DNA of 64,000 nucleotides, from assembly GCF_021655615.1 (NCBI RefSeq), contig NZ_AP025245.1, positions 992,001-1,056,000 on the forward strand. The letters are read 5' to 3'. Numbering within the stretch: the first letter of the stretch is position 1; each line of letters starts with the position of its first letter. The DNA comes from Acidianus sp. HS-5. Lineage in GTDB: Archaea; Thermoproteota; Thermoprotei_A; Sulfolobales; Sulfolobaceae. A program made the position numbers and the translations under genes. Below the pieces are notes generated by a model. The model had not been told where the DNA came from. It made no database searches and was given only the letters and a program-made list of their open reading frames with translations. Shown piece after piece: positions 1 through 9,573 of this stretch.

Positions 1-125
1 TTATTTGATTCCATATCAAAGAATCGCTCTATGGTATTCCCTTTAAATCTAGGATTCCAGAAGGCGTCTTTTCTAATTCTAAAAGGCTGATGAACCTCAA
101 AGCCGAGTATTATTTTGTCTACCAT
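1..125 (-). CDS. GH57-type glycoside hydrolase, N-terminal fragment cut by window edge
   Basis: An open frame runs from an ATG at 125 off the left edge of the window (41 codons seen). Its first residues contain LGFEVHQPFRIR, which resembles the conserved N-terminus of family 57 alpha-amylase-like proteins of Sulfolobales. It is divergent from the glycogen operon, with about 33 bp between the start codons holding TATA-like sequence for both directions. The likely role is alpha-glucan turnover. Only the start is visible, so the assignment rests on one motif and on context. Confidence 0.6.
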   Translation of the reverse strand, partial: MVDKIILGFEVHQPFRIRKDAFWNPRFKGNTIERFFDMESN

Positions 126-158
126 AAACTCTTATATGGTGTATATAATAAAAATTAT

Positions 159-1403
159 ATGGAATGGAAGATTGAAGATATTAAAGTTATTATTCCAATA
201 GGCGGTGAAGCTACAAGATTAAGACCTTTAACCATAGAAACTTCTAAGGCAACAGTAAGACTACTTAACAGGCCTTTAATAGAATTTTCCATCTATGAAT
301 TAGCAAAACAAGGAGTAAAAGAATTCATATTCGGAGTAAGAGGATACATAAATTATAGATCTCTCTTTGACTCATTCAGGGAAGGAATTGGCTTTTCAGC
401 AAGGTATAAAATAAAACCTAGAATACACTTTAAATATCAACCTAGAGTTGACAGTATTGGAAATGCAGATAGTGTTAAAATTAATATGGAATACTATAGA
501 ATAAATGATATTACTCTAATAATTCAAGGGGACAATATTTTTAGATTAGATGTAAAAAAATTGATCAACTATCATTTAGATAAAAAGGCAATGATGACTA
601 TAGTGCTGAAGAAATGGGATAGTGTAGAAGAGTTTGGAGTAGCAGATATAGATAAAGACTTAAGAATAAAAAGGTTTGTTGAGAAACCAAAGAAGGAAGA
701 GGCTCCCTCAAATCTTATCAACACAGGAATTTATGTTCTATCCCCTGAAATTAGAAAGGTATTTGAAAGCGATGAAGTTGTAAAAATGAGAGAAGAAGGG
801 AAAATGGACTTTGGAAAAGATATCATACCTTACCTGATAAACCACGGCTATCCAGTTTACGGCTATGTAATGGAGGATATTTGGTTTGATGTAGGCACTC
901 CAGACAGATATTTAGATGCTATGCAGACTTTACTTTCAACGTTACCAGATTCAGAAATAGGAGGGAAAAGAATAGATGAAGATAAAAGGATCTTTGTCCA
1001 AGGAACTTCTCCAGACTCAATAAGGAGAAGAAATATAATAATTTCAAAATATAAGAAAGGTAAAATAAAAGTTGAAGGAAACACCTTAATAGGTAGGCAT
1101 TGCCAAATAGGTAATGCTATATATATAGAGAACTCCGTAATAGATAATTTTACAATCGTCAAAAATAATGCAAAAATTGTAAAAAGCTCAATAATGGATA
1201 GAGTTTACTTAGGAAATGATGTTGAAATACAGAATTCAATAATCGGTAGGCATGTAGAAATTAGGGATGGAGCTAAGATAATAAACAGTGTAATAGCTGA
1301 TGATGTAACTATTGGAGAGAATTCAGAGATTGTAAATTCAAGAATTTACCCCCACAGAGTTATAAACTCCGGAAGTAAGCTTCATGATACAATACTAACG
1401 TGA
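159..1403 (+). CDS. NDP-sugar nucleotidyltransferase (glucose-1-phosphate type) with left-handed beta-helix tail
   Basis: The N-terminal domain carries the nucleotidyltransferase signature IPIGGEATRLRPLT, then QGDN (metal-binding Asp), VEKPK and GTPDRYLDA, all typical of enzymes making ADP/UDP/dTDP-glucose from glucose-1-phosphate. From about residue 290 it becomes hexapeptide-like (IGRHCQIG, VYLGNDVEI, VTIGENSEI), a left-handed beta-helix. I chose the ATG at 159 because a longer in-frame start at 90 would overlap the divergent GH57 gene; TATA-like TTATAT lies about 25 bp upstream. It is first in an operon with two glucan-degrading enzymes, so it probably supplies the sugar nucleotide for glycogen. 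Exact substrate unknown. Confidence 0.85.
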   Translation: MEWKIEDIKVIIPIGGEATRLRPLTIETSKATVRLLNRPLIEFSIYELAKQGVKEFIFGVRGYINYRSLFDSFREGIGFSARYKIKPRIHFKYQPRVDSIGNADSVKINMEYYRINDITLIIQGDNIFRLDVKKLINYHLDKKAMMTIVLKKWDSVEEFGVADIDKDLRIKRFVEKPKKEEAPSNLINTGIYVLSPEIRKVFESDEVVKMREEGKMDFGKDIIPYLINHGYPVYGYVMEDIWFDVGTPDRYLDAMQTLLSTLPDSEIGGKRIDEDKRIFVQGTSPDSIRRRNIIISKYKKGKIKVEGNTLIGRHCQIGNAIYIENSVIDNFTIVKNNAKIVKSSIMDRVYLGNDVEIQNSIIGRHVEIRDGAKIINSVIADDVTIGENSEIVNSRIYPHRVINSGSKLHDTILT

Positions 1404-1408
1404 GATAA

Positions 1409-3274
1409 ATGAGATATGCAAGCATAGGCAATGGAAGAATATTGGTAAACCTTGATGAATTTGGAAGGATAGTTGATTTTTATTTCCCATATATAGGGAT
1501 GGAAAATCAAACTTCTGGAAATTCAATTAGATACGCTTTTTGGGTAGACAATAAAGTAATCCTTGACACGGATTTAACTACATCATTAAGTTACTTGGAT
1601 GATAGTAACATAATACAAATAGAATCAAAAAAGGATTGGCTAAGCCTCTCATCCTTTGCCTTCATAGATCCCGATTCTCCTACATATTACTTAATAATGA
1701 AAATTTTAAATAATAGTGGAGAAAATAAGAGAATAAAGATATTTTTTACTCATGATTTTAATATATATTCTAACCCTTTTGGAGATACTGCATTATTTGA
1801 TCCATACACTTCATCTATTATACATTACAAATCTAAAAGATATTTAGGAATAAAATTACTTTCATCAGGTTCATTTGATGTGGAGTATAATACTACGAAA
1901 GGAAACCCTTTAGATGATGTTTATGATGGAAAACTAGATCAAAATCCTATAGCCCACGGTAATGTACAGTCTTCTATAGGGATGGAGATAAAGGTTAATT
2001 CTTCATCATCAGCAAAAATATACTATGTAATAACTGCAGATAGAAACCTTGACGACTTAAGAAGAAAGCTTACTAAACTAAATACAGCAGAAATAGAATC
2101 CAACTTCGTTTCAACTTACATGTTTTGGAAGAGCTGGGTTAATAAGGAGAGCAAAGAAAGAACTTCCTTAAATAAGTTGTATAATATAAGTCTTTTTGTC
2201 ATAAAGAATCACATGGATATAAATGGTTCATTCATTGCTTCCTCAGACTTTTCGTTCGTTAATCTGTACGGAGATTCATACCAATACTGTTGGCCAAGAG
2301 ATTGTGCATACTCTGCATATGCATTAGATGTTTCAGGATACGGAGAGTTGGCAGTTAGGCATTTTAATTTTATAAAAGATTTAGTAAGCTCAGAAGGATT
2401 CCTTTACCACAAGTATAATCCTAATAAAAGCTTGGCAAGCTCTTGGCATCCTTGGATATATAGAGGAAAAGGAATTTACCCGATACAAGAAGATGAAACT
2501 GCACTGGAAATTTGGGCAATAGGAAGTCACTACGAGAGATATAGGGATTTAGATGAATTAATCGAAATATATAAAAAATTTGTAAAGCCTGGTCTTCAAT
2601 TCGTTATGGATTTCATGGAAGACGGCTTACCAAAGTATTCCTTTGACTTGTGGGAAGAGAGGTACGGAATACACATTTACACTGTAGCTACAGTATATGG
2701 AGCTCTAACAAAAGGCTCCATATTAGCTGAAGGAATGGGAGATGAAACCTTAGCGGAGGATTCTATAGAAGTAGCAAAAACATTAAAGGATGAAGTCAAA
2801 AAACGCATGGCTTACAACGGTAGATTTATTAGAAGAATAGATGAAAACGGAAACAAAGATCTGACAATAGATGCTAGTATGTATGCTCCTTACTTCTTTG
2901 GAATGTTTAATCCTGCAGACGAACTAGTCCAAAATACTATGGAATCAATATCCCAAAAATTAAATGTAAATGATGGAATAATAAGATACGAAAATGACTA
3001 TTATCAACGCAGGAAACAATTACCTAATCCTTGGATAATAACTACATTATGGTTGGCAGAATATTATACAAATATAGGTAAAATGTCTGAAGCTGAAAAA
3101 CTAATAAATTGGGTTGTTAATAGAGCCACAAAATCAGGACTTCTACCGGAACAAGTAGATCCAGAGACATTCGAGTCGGTCTCAGTAATTCCACTAGTGT
3201 GGTCACATGCTGAGTATATAATTGCTTTAAATAAATATGAAAGCATAAAGAAGAAAGAGTATGATAAACCCTGA
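1409..3274 (+). CDS. Glucoamylase, glycoside hydrolase family 15
   Basis: The 621-residue product is the usual size for archaeal GH15 glucan 1,4-alpha-glucosidases, which release glucose from non-reducing ends of starch or glycogen. The N-terminal beta-sandwich region starts MRYASIGNGRILVNLDEFG; the C-terminal (alpha/alpha)6 barrel contains YCWPRDCAYSAYAL, IQEDETALEIWAIG, and LPEQVDPETFESV near the end, where the catalytic Glu of this family sits. It starts 5 bp after the nucleotidyltransferase and overlaps the next gene by 14 bp, so the three are probably cotranscribed. No signal peptide, so it should act on cytoplasmic glycogen. Confidence 0.9.
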   Translation: MRYASIGNGRILVNLDEFGRIVDFYFPYIGMENQTSGNSIRYAFWVDNKVILDTDLTTSLSYLDDSNIIQIESKKDWLSLSSFAFIDPDSPTYYLIMKILNNSGENKRIKIFFTHDFNIYSNPFGDTALFDPYTSSIIHYKSKRYLGIKLLSSGSFDVEYNTTKGNPLDDVYDGKLDQNPIAHGNVQSSIGMEIKVNSSSSAKIYYVITADRNLDDLRRKLTKLNTAEIESNFVSTYMFWKSWVNKESKERTSLNKLYNISLFVIKNHMDINGSFIASSDFSFVNLYGDSYQYCWPRDCAYSAYALDVSGYGELAVRHFNFIKDLVSSEGFLYHKYNPNKSLASSWHPWIYRGKGIYPIQEDETALEIWAIGSHYERYRDLDELIEIYKKFVKPGLQFVMDFMEDGLPKYSFDLWEERYGIHIYTVATVYGALTKGSILAEGMGDETLAEDSIEVAKTLKDEVKKRMAYNGRFIRRIDENGNKDLTIDASMYAPYFFGMFNPADELVQNTMESISQKLNVNDGIIRYENDYYQRRKQLPNPWIITTLWLAEYYTNIGKMSEAEKLINWVVNRATKSGLLPEQVDPETFESVSVIPLVWSHAEYIIALNKYESIKKKEYDKP

Positions 3275-5096
3275 GGAATGTGAAGACAGAGAATGGATAA
3301 TACCTACTGACACTGGCGGCTATGTTTCATCAACTATTTGCGGTATAAACGCAAGAACTTACCACGGGTATTTAATTGTACCTGAAAATCCGCCCCATTT
3401 TAGACATTTAATTCTTTCAAAATTTGAAGATTTCTTTATTCAAAACGGCATAGATTATCCCATGTCCACAAATAGGTATAATTTCCAGGTTTACTACCCT
3501 GAAGGGTATAAGTTTCTCAATAGATTTATTCAAGGTTCAAATTTCGTAATTTGGGAATATAACTTTGAAAATTCTTTAGTCAGAAAAACGCTAGTTGTTA
3601 ATAAAGGAACAAACTCCGTAACAATAACTTATGAAAGCGATAAGGGAATATTCAGAATCTGCCCATTGATAACATATAGAAGTCATCATGTAGCTCTGAA
3701 AGAAAGACCAGGGTTCTTTGACTTCCAAACTAAAGGAAATACAATTACTATAATACTTAATGATAATAAAATACTCAATTTTAAAATAGAAGGAGACTTT
3801 AGCATAGAGAACACGGGTTACTGGTATTATAACTTCTTTTATAAACTGGATTACGAGAGGGGCTCTAATTACCTTGAAGATTTATACAATCCCTTCTGCA
3901 TAACTAGTAAAAATAAAGAAATTAGCATAACAGCTTACGTAGATAACTACGTAAAATCAACTAAAATCCATCTAAAGAAAGACGTACTTCAACTTCTGTC
4001 CTCTGCAGGAAGAGATTTCGTTGTAAGAGGAAAAGAAGGATGGGCAATAATAGCTGGCTATCATTGGTTTGATGAATGGGGAAGAGATTCATTCATATCA
4101 TTAGAAGGGTTAGTTTTGCTTAACGGAGAATACAATACAGCTAAAGATATAATATCAAGGTATTTAGATTTTGAGGAAAAGGGGTTTATCCCAAACGGTT
4201 TCCTGCACAACGGAGAACCCATTTATAGAGGAGTCGACGTTTCCCTGTGGGCAATAAACGCGATTTATAAATATTATATGTATTCTAGAGACTTAGAATT
4301 CATAAAAAAGATCTTCCCAAAACTTACGGAAATTACTAATTGGTACTGGAAAGGTAACGGAATAGTGGAAACAATTAACGGTTTACTGTTTCACACTGGC
4401 GCGCCTAGAACATGGATGGATGCTGAATTCGACACTACTGTAGTAACTCCAAGAGAAGGGGCAGCAGTGGAAATCAACGCTTTATGGTATAACGCCTTAA
4501 AAATAATGGACTTCTTTTCTAAAGAATTGAAGATAAACTCAGATGAATTCGAAATAAAGGCAGAAAAGGTAAAAGCACAATTCATGGAGAAATTCGCATC
4601 TCCTTGGGGACTTTACGATTATTTAAATCCTGACCTAACTCCTGATAATTCAATAAGACCAAACCAGATTTTCGCTTTTTCTTTACCTTTTAACATAGTA
4701 AACGAAAACATAGGAAGAAAAATAGTTGATACAATAGAAAAGGAGCTCTTAAGGCCATACGGTTTAAGCACACTATCAAAAAACGATAAGAGGTATATTC
4801 CTTTTTATAGAGGAGATAGAAGAAAAAGAGATCTAGCTTACCATAACGGACCTATATGGCCCTGGTTAATAGGTGCATATATAGATGCAAAAATTAAACT
4901 GGAGAAGGACAACGTAATAGAAGTAAAAAAATTAATAAATTATCTACAACCTCTAATTAATATCGCAATAGGAAATAATGGATTTATTCCTGAAATATTT
5001 GAAGATATCCCTCCTTATAAATGGGGAGGATGCATAGCCCAAGCGTGGAGTGTAGCCGAAGTCTTCAGATCTTTAAATAACATTATATCTTCTTAA
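3261..5096 (+). CDS. Glycogen debranching enzyme (amylo-alpha-1,6-glucosidase family)
   Basis: The 611-residue protein has the N-terminal debranching-enzyme domain (ICGINARTYHGYLI) and the C-terminal catalytic barrel with GYHWFDEWGRDSFISLEG, WMDAEFDTTVVTPREG and YHNGPIWPWLIGAY, all characteristic of archaeal GDE_C proteins that cut alpha-1,6 branches of glycogen. It overlaps the glucoamylase stop by 14 bp (translational coupling). With the upstream glucoamylase it would degrade glycogen fully. Its stop lies 15 bp from that of the convergent gene 5112-6536. Confidence 0.9.
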   Translation: MINPEECEDREWIIPTDTGGYVSSTICGINARTYHGYLIVPENPPHFRHLILSKFEDFFIQNGIDYPMSTNRYNFQVYYPEGYKFLNRFIQGSNFVIWEYNFENSLVRKTLVVNKGTNSVTITYESDKGIFRICPLITYRSHHVALKERPGFFDFQTKGNTITIILNDNKILNFKIEGDFSIENTGYWYYNFFYKLDYERGSNYLEDLYNPFCITSKNKEISITAYVDNYVKSTKIHLKKDVLQLLSSAGRDFVVRGKEGWAIIAGYHWFDEWGRDSFISLEGLVLLNGEYNTAKDIISRYLDFEEKGFIPNGFLHNGEPIYRGVDVSLWAINAIYKYYMYSRDLEFIKKIFPKLTEITNWYWKGNGIVETINGLLFHTGAPRTWMDAEFDTTVVTPREGAAVEINALWYNALKIMDFFSKELKINSDEFEIKAEKVKAQFMEKFASPWGLYDYLNPDLTPDNSIRPNQIFAFSLPFNIVNENIGRKIVDTIEKELLRPYGLSTLSKNDKRYIPFYRGDRRKRDLAYHNGPIWPWLIGAYIDAKIKLEKDNVIEVKKLINYLQPLINIAIGNNGFIPEIFEDIPPYKWGGCIAQAWSVAEVFRSLNNIISS

Positions 5097-5111
5097 GAAG
5101 AAGTAAAGAAA

Positions 5112-6536
5112 TTATTTCTTCTTACGTTGGTCTACAAATACTTGCAATTTATAGCCTGTCCATATAGTCTCTCCTGGCTTTACCCACTCTATTTCAACGT
5201 CGTCCTTATCCAAACCCATCCTTTCAGCTAATTTTTGCCTAGCTTCCTCGTCGTATTTCCTATCAGGATTCCTTATTGTCTCTATCCTTATCTTAAGCTT
5301 ATCCATTTCATTATCATAGACAAATATGTTGAACATACCCGTAGTCTCTGGAATTTCGTTTACAGCATCTTCAACATATATTGGCAGTAACAGTTTACCC
5401 TTAACCTTGAACATCCACTCAACTCTGCCGGGTATTGGTTCAGCAAACCTCATATGTGTTATACCATAAGTAGGATCTGGATCTGTTAAGAATTCATTCT
5501 TAACGTAATCCCCTAGACTATATCTTATTAGAGGCATTGTAAAGTGATTGAATAAAGTGGCTATCAGTTCTCCTCTCTCTCCTTCTGCAGCGGGCTCGTC
5601 AGTCTTAGGATCTACTATGTCAAACATTTCCATGTCCTCCCAAACTACTAACTGACCGGGTAAATTAGGAACTTCTATGGCCATATGCCCATCGGTGGTC
5701 CCCCAAACGCTTATGGCAAGTTTAGCATTAGGATGAACGGAAAAGAGCTTCTTCTTAGTGTTTTCCGCAGCAGCGCCTCCATGCAGTAATAAAACCTTGA
5801 AAGGAGTTTCCCAGCCTTCCTTTACTGCCTCCTCTCCTATTAACCTATGTAACCAAGGTGTTGTAGCCAAAACATCTACTTTCCAAAGTTTGAATATTAG
5901 GTTATGCCTGCTCTTCCAGCTAAAGTAAGTTTCTCCTCCTCCAGCAATTGCTGTAGCACCGCACCTCCACATTGCGGTCTCGACTAATGGTGGACCCCAG
6001 CTATAGAAACCGCTCATATTTAGATAATTAGCGTAAACGATTGTAGGCTTAACTCCTGCGAAAGTCCATAAATACCTTGCTTGACCTTCTTCAAAATAAT
6101 CCATCTCTAACGCTCCCCACCCTTGAAAAGTCGGCATTCCTGTAGAGCCTGAAGTCGCTCCTACAAACCTTATTCTTCTAGCTAACTCAGGAACCATAAT
6201 ACTACCGAAAGGAGGATTTGCTTGCAAGTCTTTCCTTAACTCATCCTTTCTTAAAATCGGTATTTTAACTACATCCTTCCAGTCCTTTACCATGTCTGGC
6301 TCAAAACCTTTAGATTTCCAGAATTTCCTATAAAATCCAGAGTGGTCCCAAGCCCACTTTACAATTCTTTTTAGCCTAAAAGTCTTCAGCTTATCTAAAT
6401 CCTCCCTTTTCATGGTCATTACTTTAGGATTCCACAGCTTATCGGAGTGTATATAATCAGCCCTAATGTATCCTTCATCCCTTAGTTCCTTATTTATTGC
6501 CTCATACTCTTGGAGAACCGAACTCATTTCTATCAC
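5112..6536 (-). CDS. Phenylacetate-CoA ligase family adenylate-forming enzyme
   Basis: This 474-residue AMP-dependent ligase has the P-loop GATSGSTGMPTF near residue 130, VWGTTDGHM (adenine/aryl pocket), YSLGDYV and a C-terminal lid domain, as in PaaK-type ligases that convert aryl or acyl acids to CoA thioesters with ATP. It follows a 3-hydroxyacyl-CoA dehydrogenase gene by 22 bp on the same strand, which supports a role in aromatic or fatty acid breakdown. An ATG twelve bases inside could also serve as start. Substrate not readable from sequence. Confidence 0.85.
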   Translation of the reverse strand: MIEMSSVLQEYEAINKELRDEGYIRADYIHSDKLWNPKVMTMKREDLDKLKTFRLKRIVKWAWDHSGFYRKFWKSKGFEPDMVKDWKDVVKIPILRKDELRKDLQANPPFGSIMVPELARRIRFVGATSGSTGMPTFQGWGALEMDYFEEGQARYLWTFAGVKPTIVYANYLNMSGFYSWGPPLVETAMWRCGATAIAGGGETYFSWKSRHNLIFKLWKVDVLATTPWLHRLIGEEAVKEGWETPFKVLLLHGGAAAENTKKKLFSVHPNAKLAISVWGTTDGHMAIEVPNLPGQLVVWEDMEMFDIVDPKTDEPAAEGERGELIATLFNHFTMPLIRYSLGDYVKNEFLTDPDPTYGITHMRFAEPIPGRVEWMFKVKGKLLLPIYVEDAVNEIPETTGMFNIFVYDNEMDKLKIRIETIRNPDRKYDEEARQKLAERMGLDKDDVEIEWVKPGETIWTGYKLQVFVDQRKKK

Positions 6537-6558
6537 CTACTTATACTATTTAAAAAAT

Positions 6559-7725
6559 TTAAGCATATTTGTAGAATCCTTCAGAGTTTTTCTTACCTAT
6601 TTTACCTTCCTTGACCATCTCCAAGAGTAAATCCTGAGGCTTATATGCCTCATACCCTTTTGCATATATGTCCTCGAGATTCCTTAAAATGTTATCAATA
6701 CCTAGCTCATCTGCAATTTCTAGCAATCCTTTTGGGAAATTATAGCCATACTTCATCACATCATCAACTTCGTTAGGTTTAACAATATTGTTCTCAATTA
6801 ACCAAGCTGCCTCATTAACAGCTAAAGATAATAACCTTGAAGGGTTAGCCTTAGAATCTGCAGGTAATTTAACCTTAGAATATTTATTCCCTGGATACTC
6901 GTAAAAACCTTTACCGGTCTTAACTCCCAATTCCTTCTTTTCGAGTTTTTCCTTAAATAATTTGCACGGAACATCTGAAGTACCTCTTTTTACCATGTTT
7001 TCCCAAAGGTCTACATCTATATCCAGGCCAACATAGTCAGAAAGCTCAAAGATACCCATAGGAAGACCTATCTTATTCCTAGCACAGCTATCAACTTCCT
7101 CTATGTTAGCTTCTCCGCTTTCAACCTCTCTACAAGCTTCTTGCATAAGCCTAAGAAATATTCTATTACCTATAAATCCAGGGACTTCTATCCTCAGCCT
7201 TACGGGAACTTTCCCCAGACTCTTGGCTAACTCTACAGTCTTGTTAGCAGTTTCCTCAGAAGTGTATTTAGATGGAATAACCTCAACTAACTTCATTATC
7301 TGCGGTGGGTTAAAGAAGTGCATTCCAATGACTTTTTCCTTCCTGTTAGTAAATTCAGCTATTTCTGAAATAGGTATGGAACTAGTATTAGTAGCTAGGA
7401 TAGCATCCTTAGGAGCAATCTGATCAAGGCTCTGGAATACCTTTCTTTTCAAATCAAGGATTTCAGGAACGGCTTCAATTGCAAGGTCTATATCACTTGC
7501 AACATCATAAGAAGTCGACATTTCAATTCTAGAGAGGATTAAAGAAGGATCTTCCTTAACAAGACCTTTCTCGTAAAATTTTCTTAAAGATTCATCCATC
7601 TTCTGCTTAGCTCTATTTAGTATCTCCCATGAGATGTCTATTAACTTAACTTTATGTCCGTGAATTGCCAAAACTTCTGCAATCCCGTGTCCCATAGTTC
7701 CGGATCCAACTACAACAAATTTCAT
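6559..7725 (-). CDS. 3-hydroxyacyl-CoA dehydrogenase
   Basis: The N-terminal Rossmann fold begins FVVVGSGTMGHGIAEV (NAD-binding GxGxMGxGIA). IGMHFFNPPQIMKLVEVI and GFIGNRIF are family signatures, followed by two copies of the C-terminal 3HCDH domain (GVKTGKGFYEYP and IGKKNSEGFYKY). It oxidises 3-hydroxyacyl-CoA to 3-ketoacyl-CoA in beta-oxidation or a related pathway. The 388-residue length fits archaeal versions lacking a crotonase fusion. It is upstream of the CoA ligase on the same strand and divergent from the alcohol dehydrogenase gene, with 58 bp between. Confidence 0.92.
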   Translation of the reverse strand: MKFVVVGSGTMGHGIAEVLAIHGHKVKLIDISWEILNRAKQKMDESLRKFYEKGLVKEDPSLILSRIEMSTSYDVASDIDLAIEAVPEILDLKRKVFQSLDQIAPKDAILATNTSSIPISEIAEFTNRKEKVIGMHFFNPPQIMKLVEVIPSKYTSEETANKTVELAKSLGKVPVRLRIEVPGFIGNRIFLRLMQEACREVESGEANIEEVDSCARNKIGLPMGIFELSDYVGLDIDVDLWENMVKRGTSDVPCKLFKEKLEKKELGVKTGKGFYEYPGNKYSKVKLPADSKANPSRLLSLAVNEAAWLIENNIVKPNEVDDVMKYGYNFPKGLLEIADELGIDNILRNLEDIYAKGYEAYKPQDLLLEMVKEGKIGKKNSEGFYKYA

Positions 7726-7783
7726 GACTTTACTAATAACAGAGAAGTTTATAAGGTTTAAATTCTATTAAATAATTTATACC

Positions 7784-8872
7784 ATGAAAGGAGCCGTTCT
7801 TTATAAATATAATGAGCCTTTAAAAATTGAAGATAATCTAAAGATAGAGGCACCAAAAGAAGGAGAAGTTAAAGTCAAAATAGTTGCCACAGGAATGTGT
7901 CATTCAGATGTTAACGTTTTCGAAGGTAAAACCCCAGTACCTACTCCCGTAATTGCAGGGCATGAAATTGCAGGGATTGTTGAAGAAGTTGGACCAGGAG
8001 TAACTAGAGTAAAACCCGGAGACAGAGTAGTTTCAGCTTTCATACATCCTTGCGGTAAGTGTAGGAACTGTATTTCTGGACACGAAAACCTCTGCGAAAC
8101 ATTCTCGGCAGTAAGATTAAAGGGAACAATGATGGATGGAACTACAAGAGTAAGGCTTGATGGAAAGGAAGTGAGGACTTTCCTAGGCGGTGGATTTGCG
8201 GAGCACGCTATAGTTGGAGAAAATGCGCTCACCGTAGTTCCAAACGACATAGACTTAGAGAGGATTGCTGTATTAGGCTGTGCAGGACTTACTGGCTACG
8301 GTGCAGTAAACTCAGCAAAGATAGAACCAGGAGAATCTGTAGCAGTAATAGGTGTAGGAGGAGTAGGTTTATCAGTAATTCAACTGCTTAAAGCGAGTGG
8401 TGCCGGAAGGATGATAGCTGTAGGTACTAAAAAATGGAAATTAGATAGGGCAATGGAATTGGGAGCTACGGACGTAGTAAACTCTAAAGAAACTGATCCA
8501 ATGAAAGCAATAAAGGAACTAACTAACGGAGGAGCAGACGTAGTAATAGAAGCAGGAGGAAATGAGGAGACAATAAAGATTGCCTTAGACTCTGTAAGAA
8601 TAGGAGGAAGAGTAGTGCTTGTTGGTTTGCCTCCAGTAAATGCAATGATACCTTTTAGAGTTTCATCCATTGTTAGAAACGGAATAACAATAATAGGAAA
8701 TTACGGAGGAAGACCTAGAATAGACATGCCTAGACTTCTGGATCTAGTGAGATTAGGTAAATACGATCCGTCTAAGCTTATAACTGGAAGGTTTAAGTTA
8801 GATGAAATAAATGAAGCTGTAAAATTACTTAATCAAGGAGAAGCAATTAGAAGCTTAATAATACCTTCTTAA
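7784..8872 (+). CDS. Zinc-containing alcohol dehydrogenase (MDR family)
   Basis: It is a 362-residue medium-chain dehydrogenase: GMCHSDVNVFEG (catalytic zinc Cys), GHEIAGIVEEVG, the structural-zinc loop CGKCRNCISGHENLC with four cysteines, and the NAD(P)-binding motif GVGGVGLSVIQ near residue 187. It oxidises or reduces alcohols or aldehydes; the substrate cannot be read. TATA-like AATAATTTATA just upstream and no ribosome site suggest a leaderless transcript. Its stop is directly adjacent to the convergent CBS-domain gene. Confidence 0.92.
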   Translation: MKGAVLYKYNEPLKIEDNLKIEAPKEGEVKVKIVATGMCHSDVNVFEGKTPVPTPVIAGHEIAGIVEEVGPGVTRVKPGDRVVSAFIHPCGKCRNCISGHENLCETFSAVRLKGTMMDGTTRVRLDGKEVRTFLGGGFAEHAIVGENALTVVPNDIDLERIAVLGCAGLTGYGAVNSAKIEPGESVAVIGVGGVGLSVIQLLKASGAGRMIAVGTKKWKLDRAMELGATDVVNSKETDPMKAIKELTNGGADVVIEAGGNEETIKIALDSVRIGGRVVLVGLPPVNAMIPFRVSSIVRNGITIIGNYGGRPRIDMPRLLDLVRLGKYDPSKLITGRFKLDEINEAVKLLNQGEAIRSLIIPS

Positions 8873-9262
8873 TCACCAGAAGCTTGCATCAGTAGTTATT
8901 AAACCCAGAGAACGAGCTACGTCCCTTAAGGAGATTACTCCAATTATTTTTCCGTTTTCGGTTATAACTAAATGCCTTATTTTATTATTAGTCATCAAGA
9001 GTGCTGCATCGCTTACATCAGTGCTAGCTTCTGCAGTTATTAAATTAGTTGACATAACCTTACTTGCAGGAGTCTCTAAAGGATAATCGTCTGCTATTGC
9101 TTGTATAATATCCCTTTCGGTTATTATTCCCTTAGGCGTATCACCTTCAACAACTAGAAGAGAGCCTATATTTTCCTTCCTCATGACCTTTGCACAGTCC
9201 TTAAGAGAAGCGGAAAAAGAAATAGCAACTGGAGGTCTATTAATTAATTCTTTGATTGACAT
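8873..9262 (-). CDS. Two-CBS-domain regulatory protein
   Basis: The 129 residues form one Bateman module: two CBS repeats, each with a TER/RDI or SLRDVA-type end (GIITERDIIQAIA and IGVISLRDVARSLG). Such stand-alone pairs bind adenine nucleotides or similar ligands and regulate partner proteins. No catalytic domain is present. It is followed on the same strand, 32 bp upstream, by a small hypothetical gene. Partner unknown. Confidence 0.9.
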   Translation of the reverse strand: MSIKELINRPPVAISFSASLKDCAKVMRKENIGSLLVVEGDTPKGIITERDIIQAIADDYPLETPASKVMSTNLITAEASTDVSDAALLMTNNKIRHLVITENGKIIGVISLRDVARSLGLITTDASFW

Positions 9263-9294
9263 CTATTAAATTCTTGAACAGAAGTAAAAAAGGG

Positions 9295-9519
9295 TTACTG
9301 GTTACTTTCGCCCATAACTTCCTTAAATACCTTCTCTGATGTAAAAAAGACGTCCACTCCTCCATCTCTTTCAACGAAAGTTATTTCGTCTAGACCGTAG
9401 AGAGTCTTAATAGTAAAAGATACTACTTTACCTGCAATTAAAGGAAAAACTTCATGATTTTCCTTTAATTTCCTAACTCTTTCTATAGCATCAAATAGAG
9501 TGAGATTTAATCTCTGCAT
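9295..9519 (-). CDS. Small conserved hypothetical protein
   Basis: This is an open frame of 74 residues from the ATG at 9519; an in-frame TTG at 9531 would add four. I prefer 9519 because an AT-rich TATA-like stretch lies about 25 bp upstream, as in leaderless genes. The product is mixed alpha/beta (LFDAIERVRKLKEN, FTIKTLYGLDEITFVERDG) without cysteines or membrane segments. I do not recognise the family. It lies upstream of the CBS gene on the same strand and may be cotranscribed. Confidence 0.6.
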   Translation of the reverse strand: MQRLNLTLFDAIERVRKLKENHEVFPLIAGKVVSFTIKTLYGLDEITFVERDGGVDVFFTSEKVFKEVMGESNQ

Positions 9520-9573
9520 GTAGCAAAGCAAAAAATAATTAAGTAAAGAGGCATAAGCGAAAGTTAAATGTAT

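Noticed and set aside
90..158. Upstream extension of the nucleotidyltransferase gene to an ATG at 90
   Set aside because: It would overlap the divergent GH57 gene, and the added residues (NLKAEYYFVYHKLLYGV) do not fit the family.
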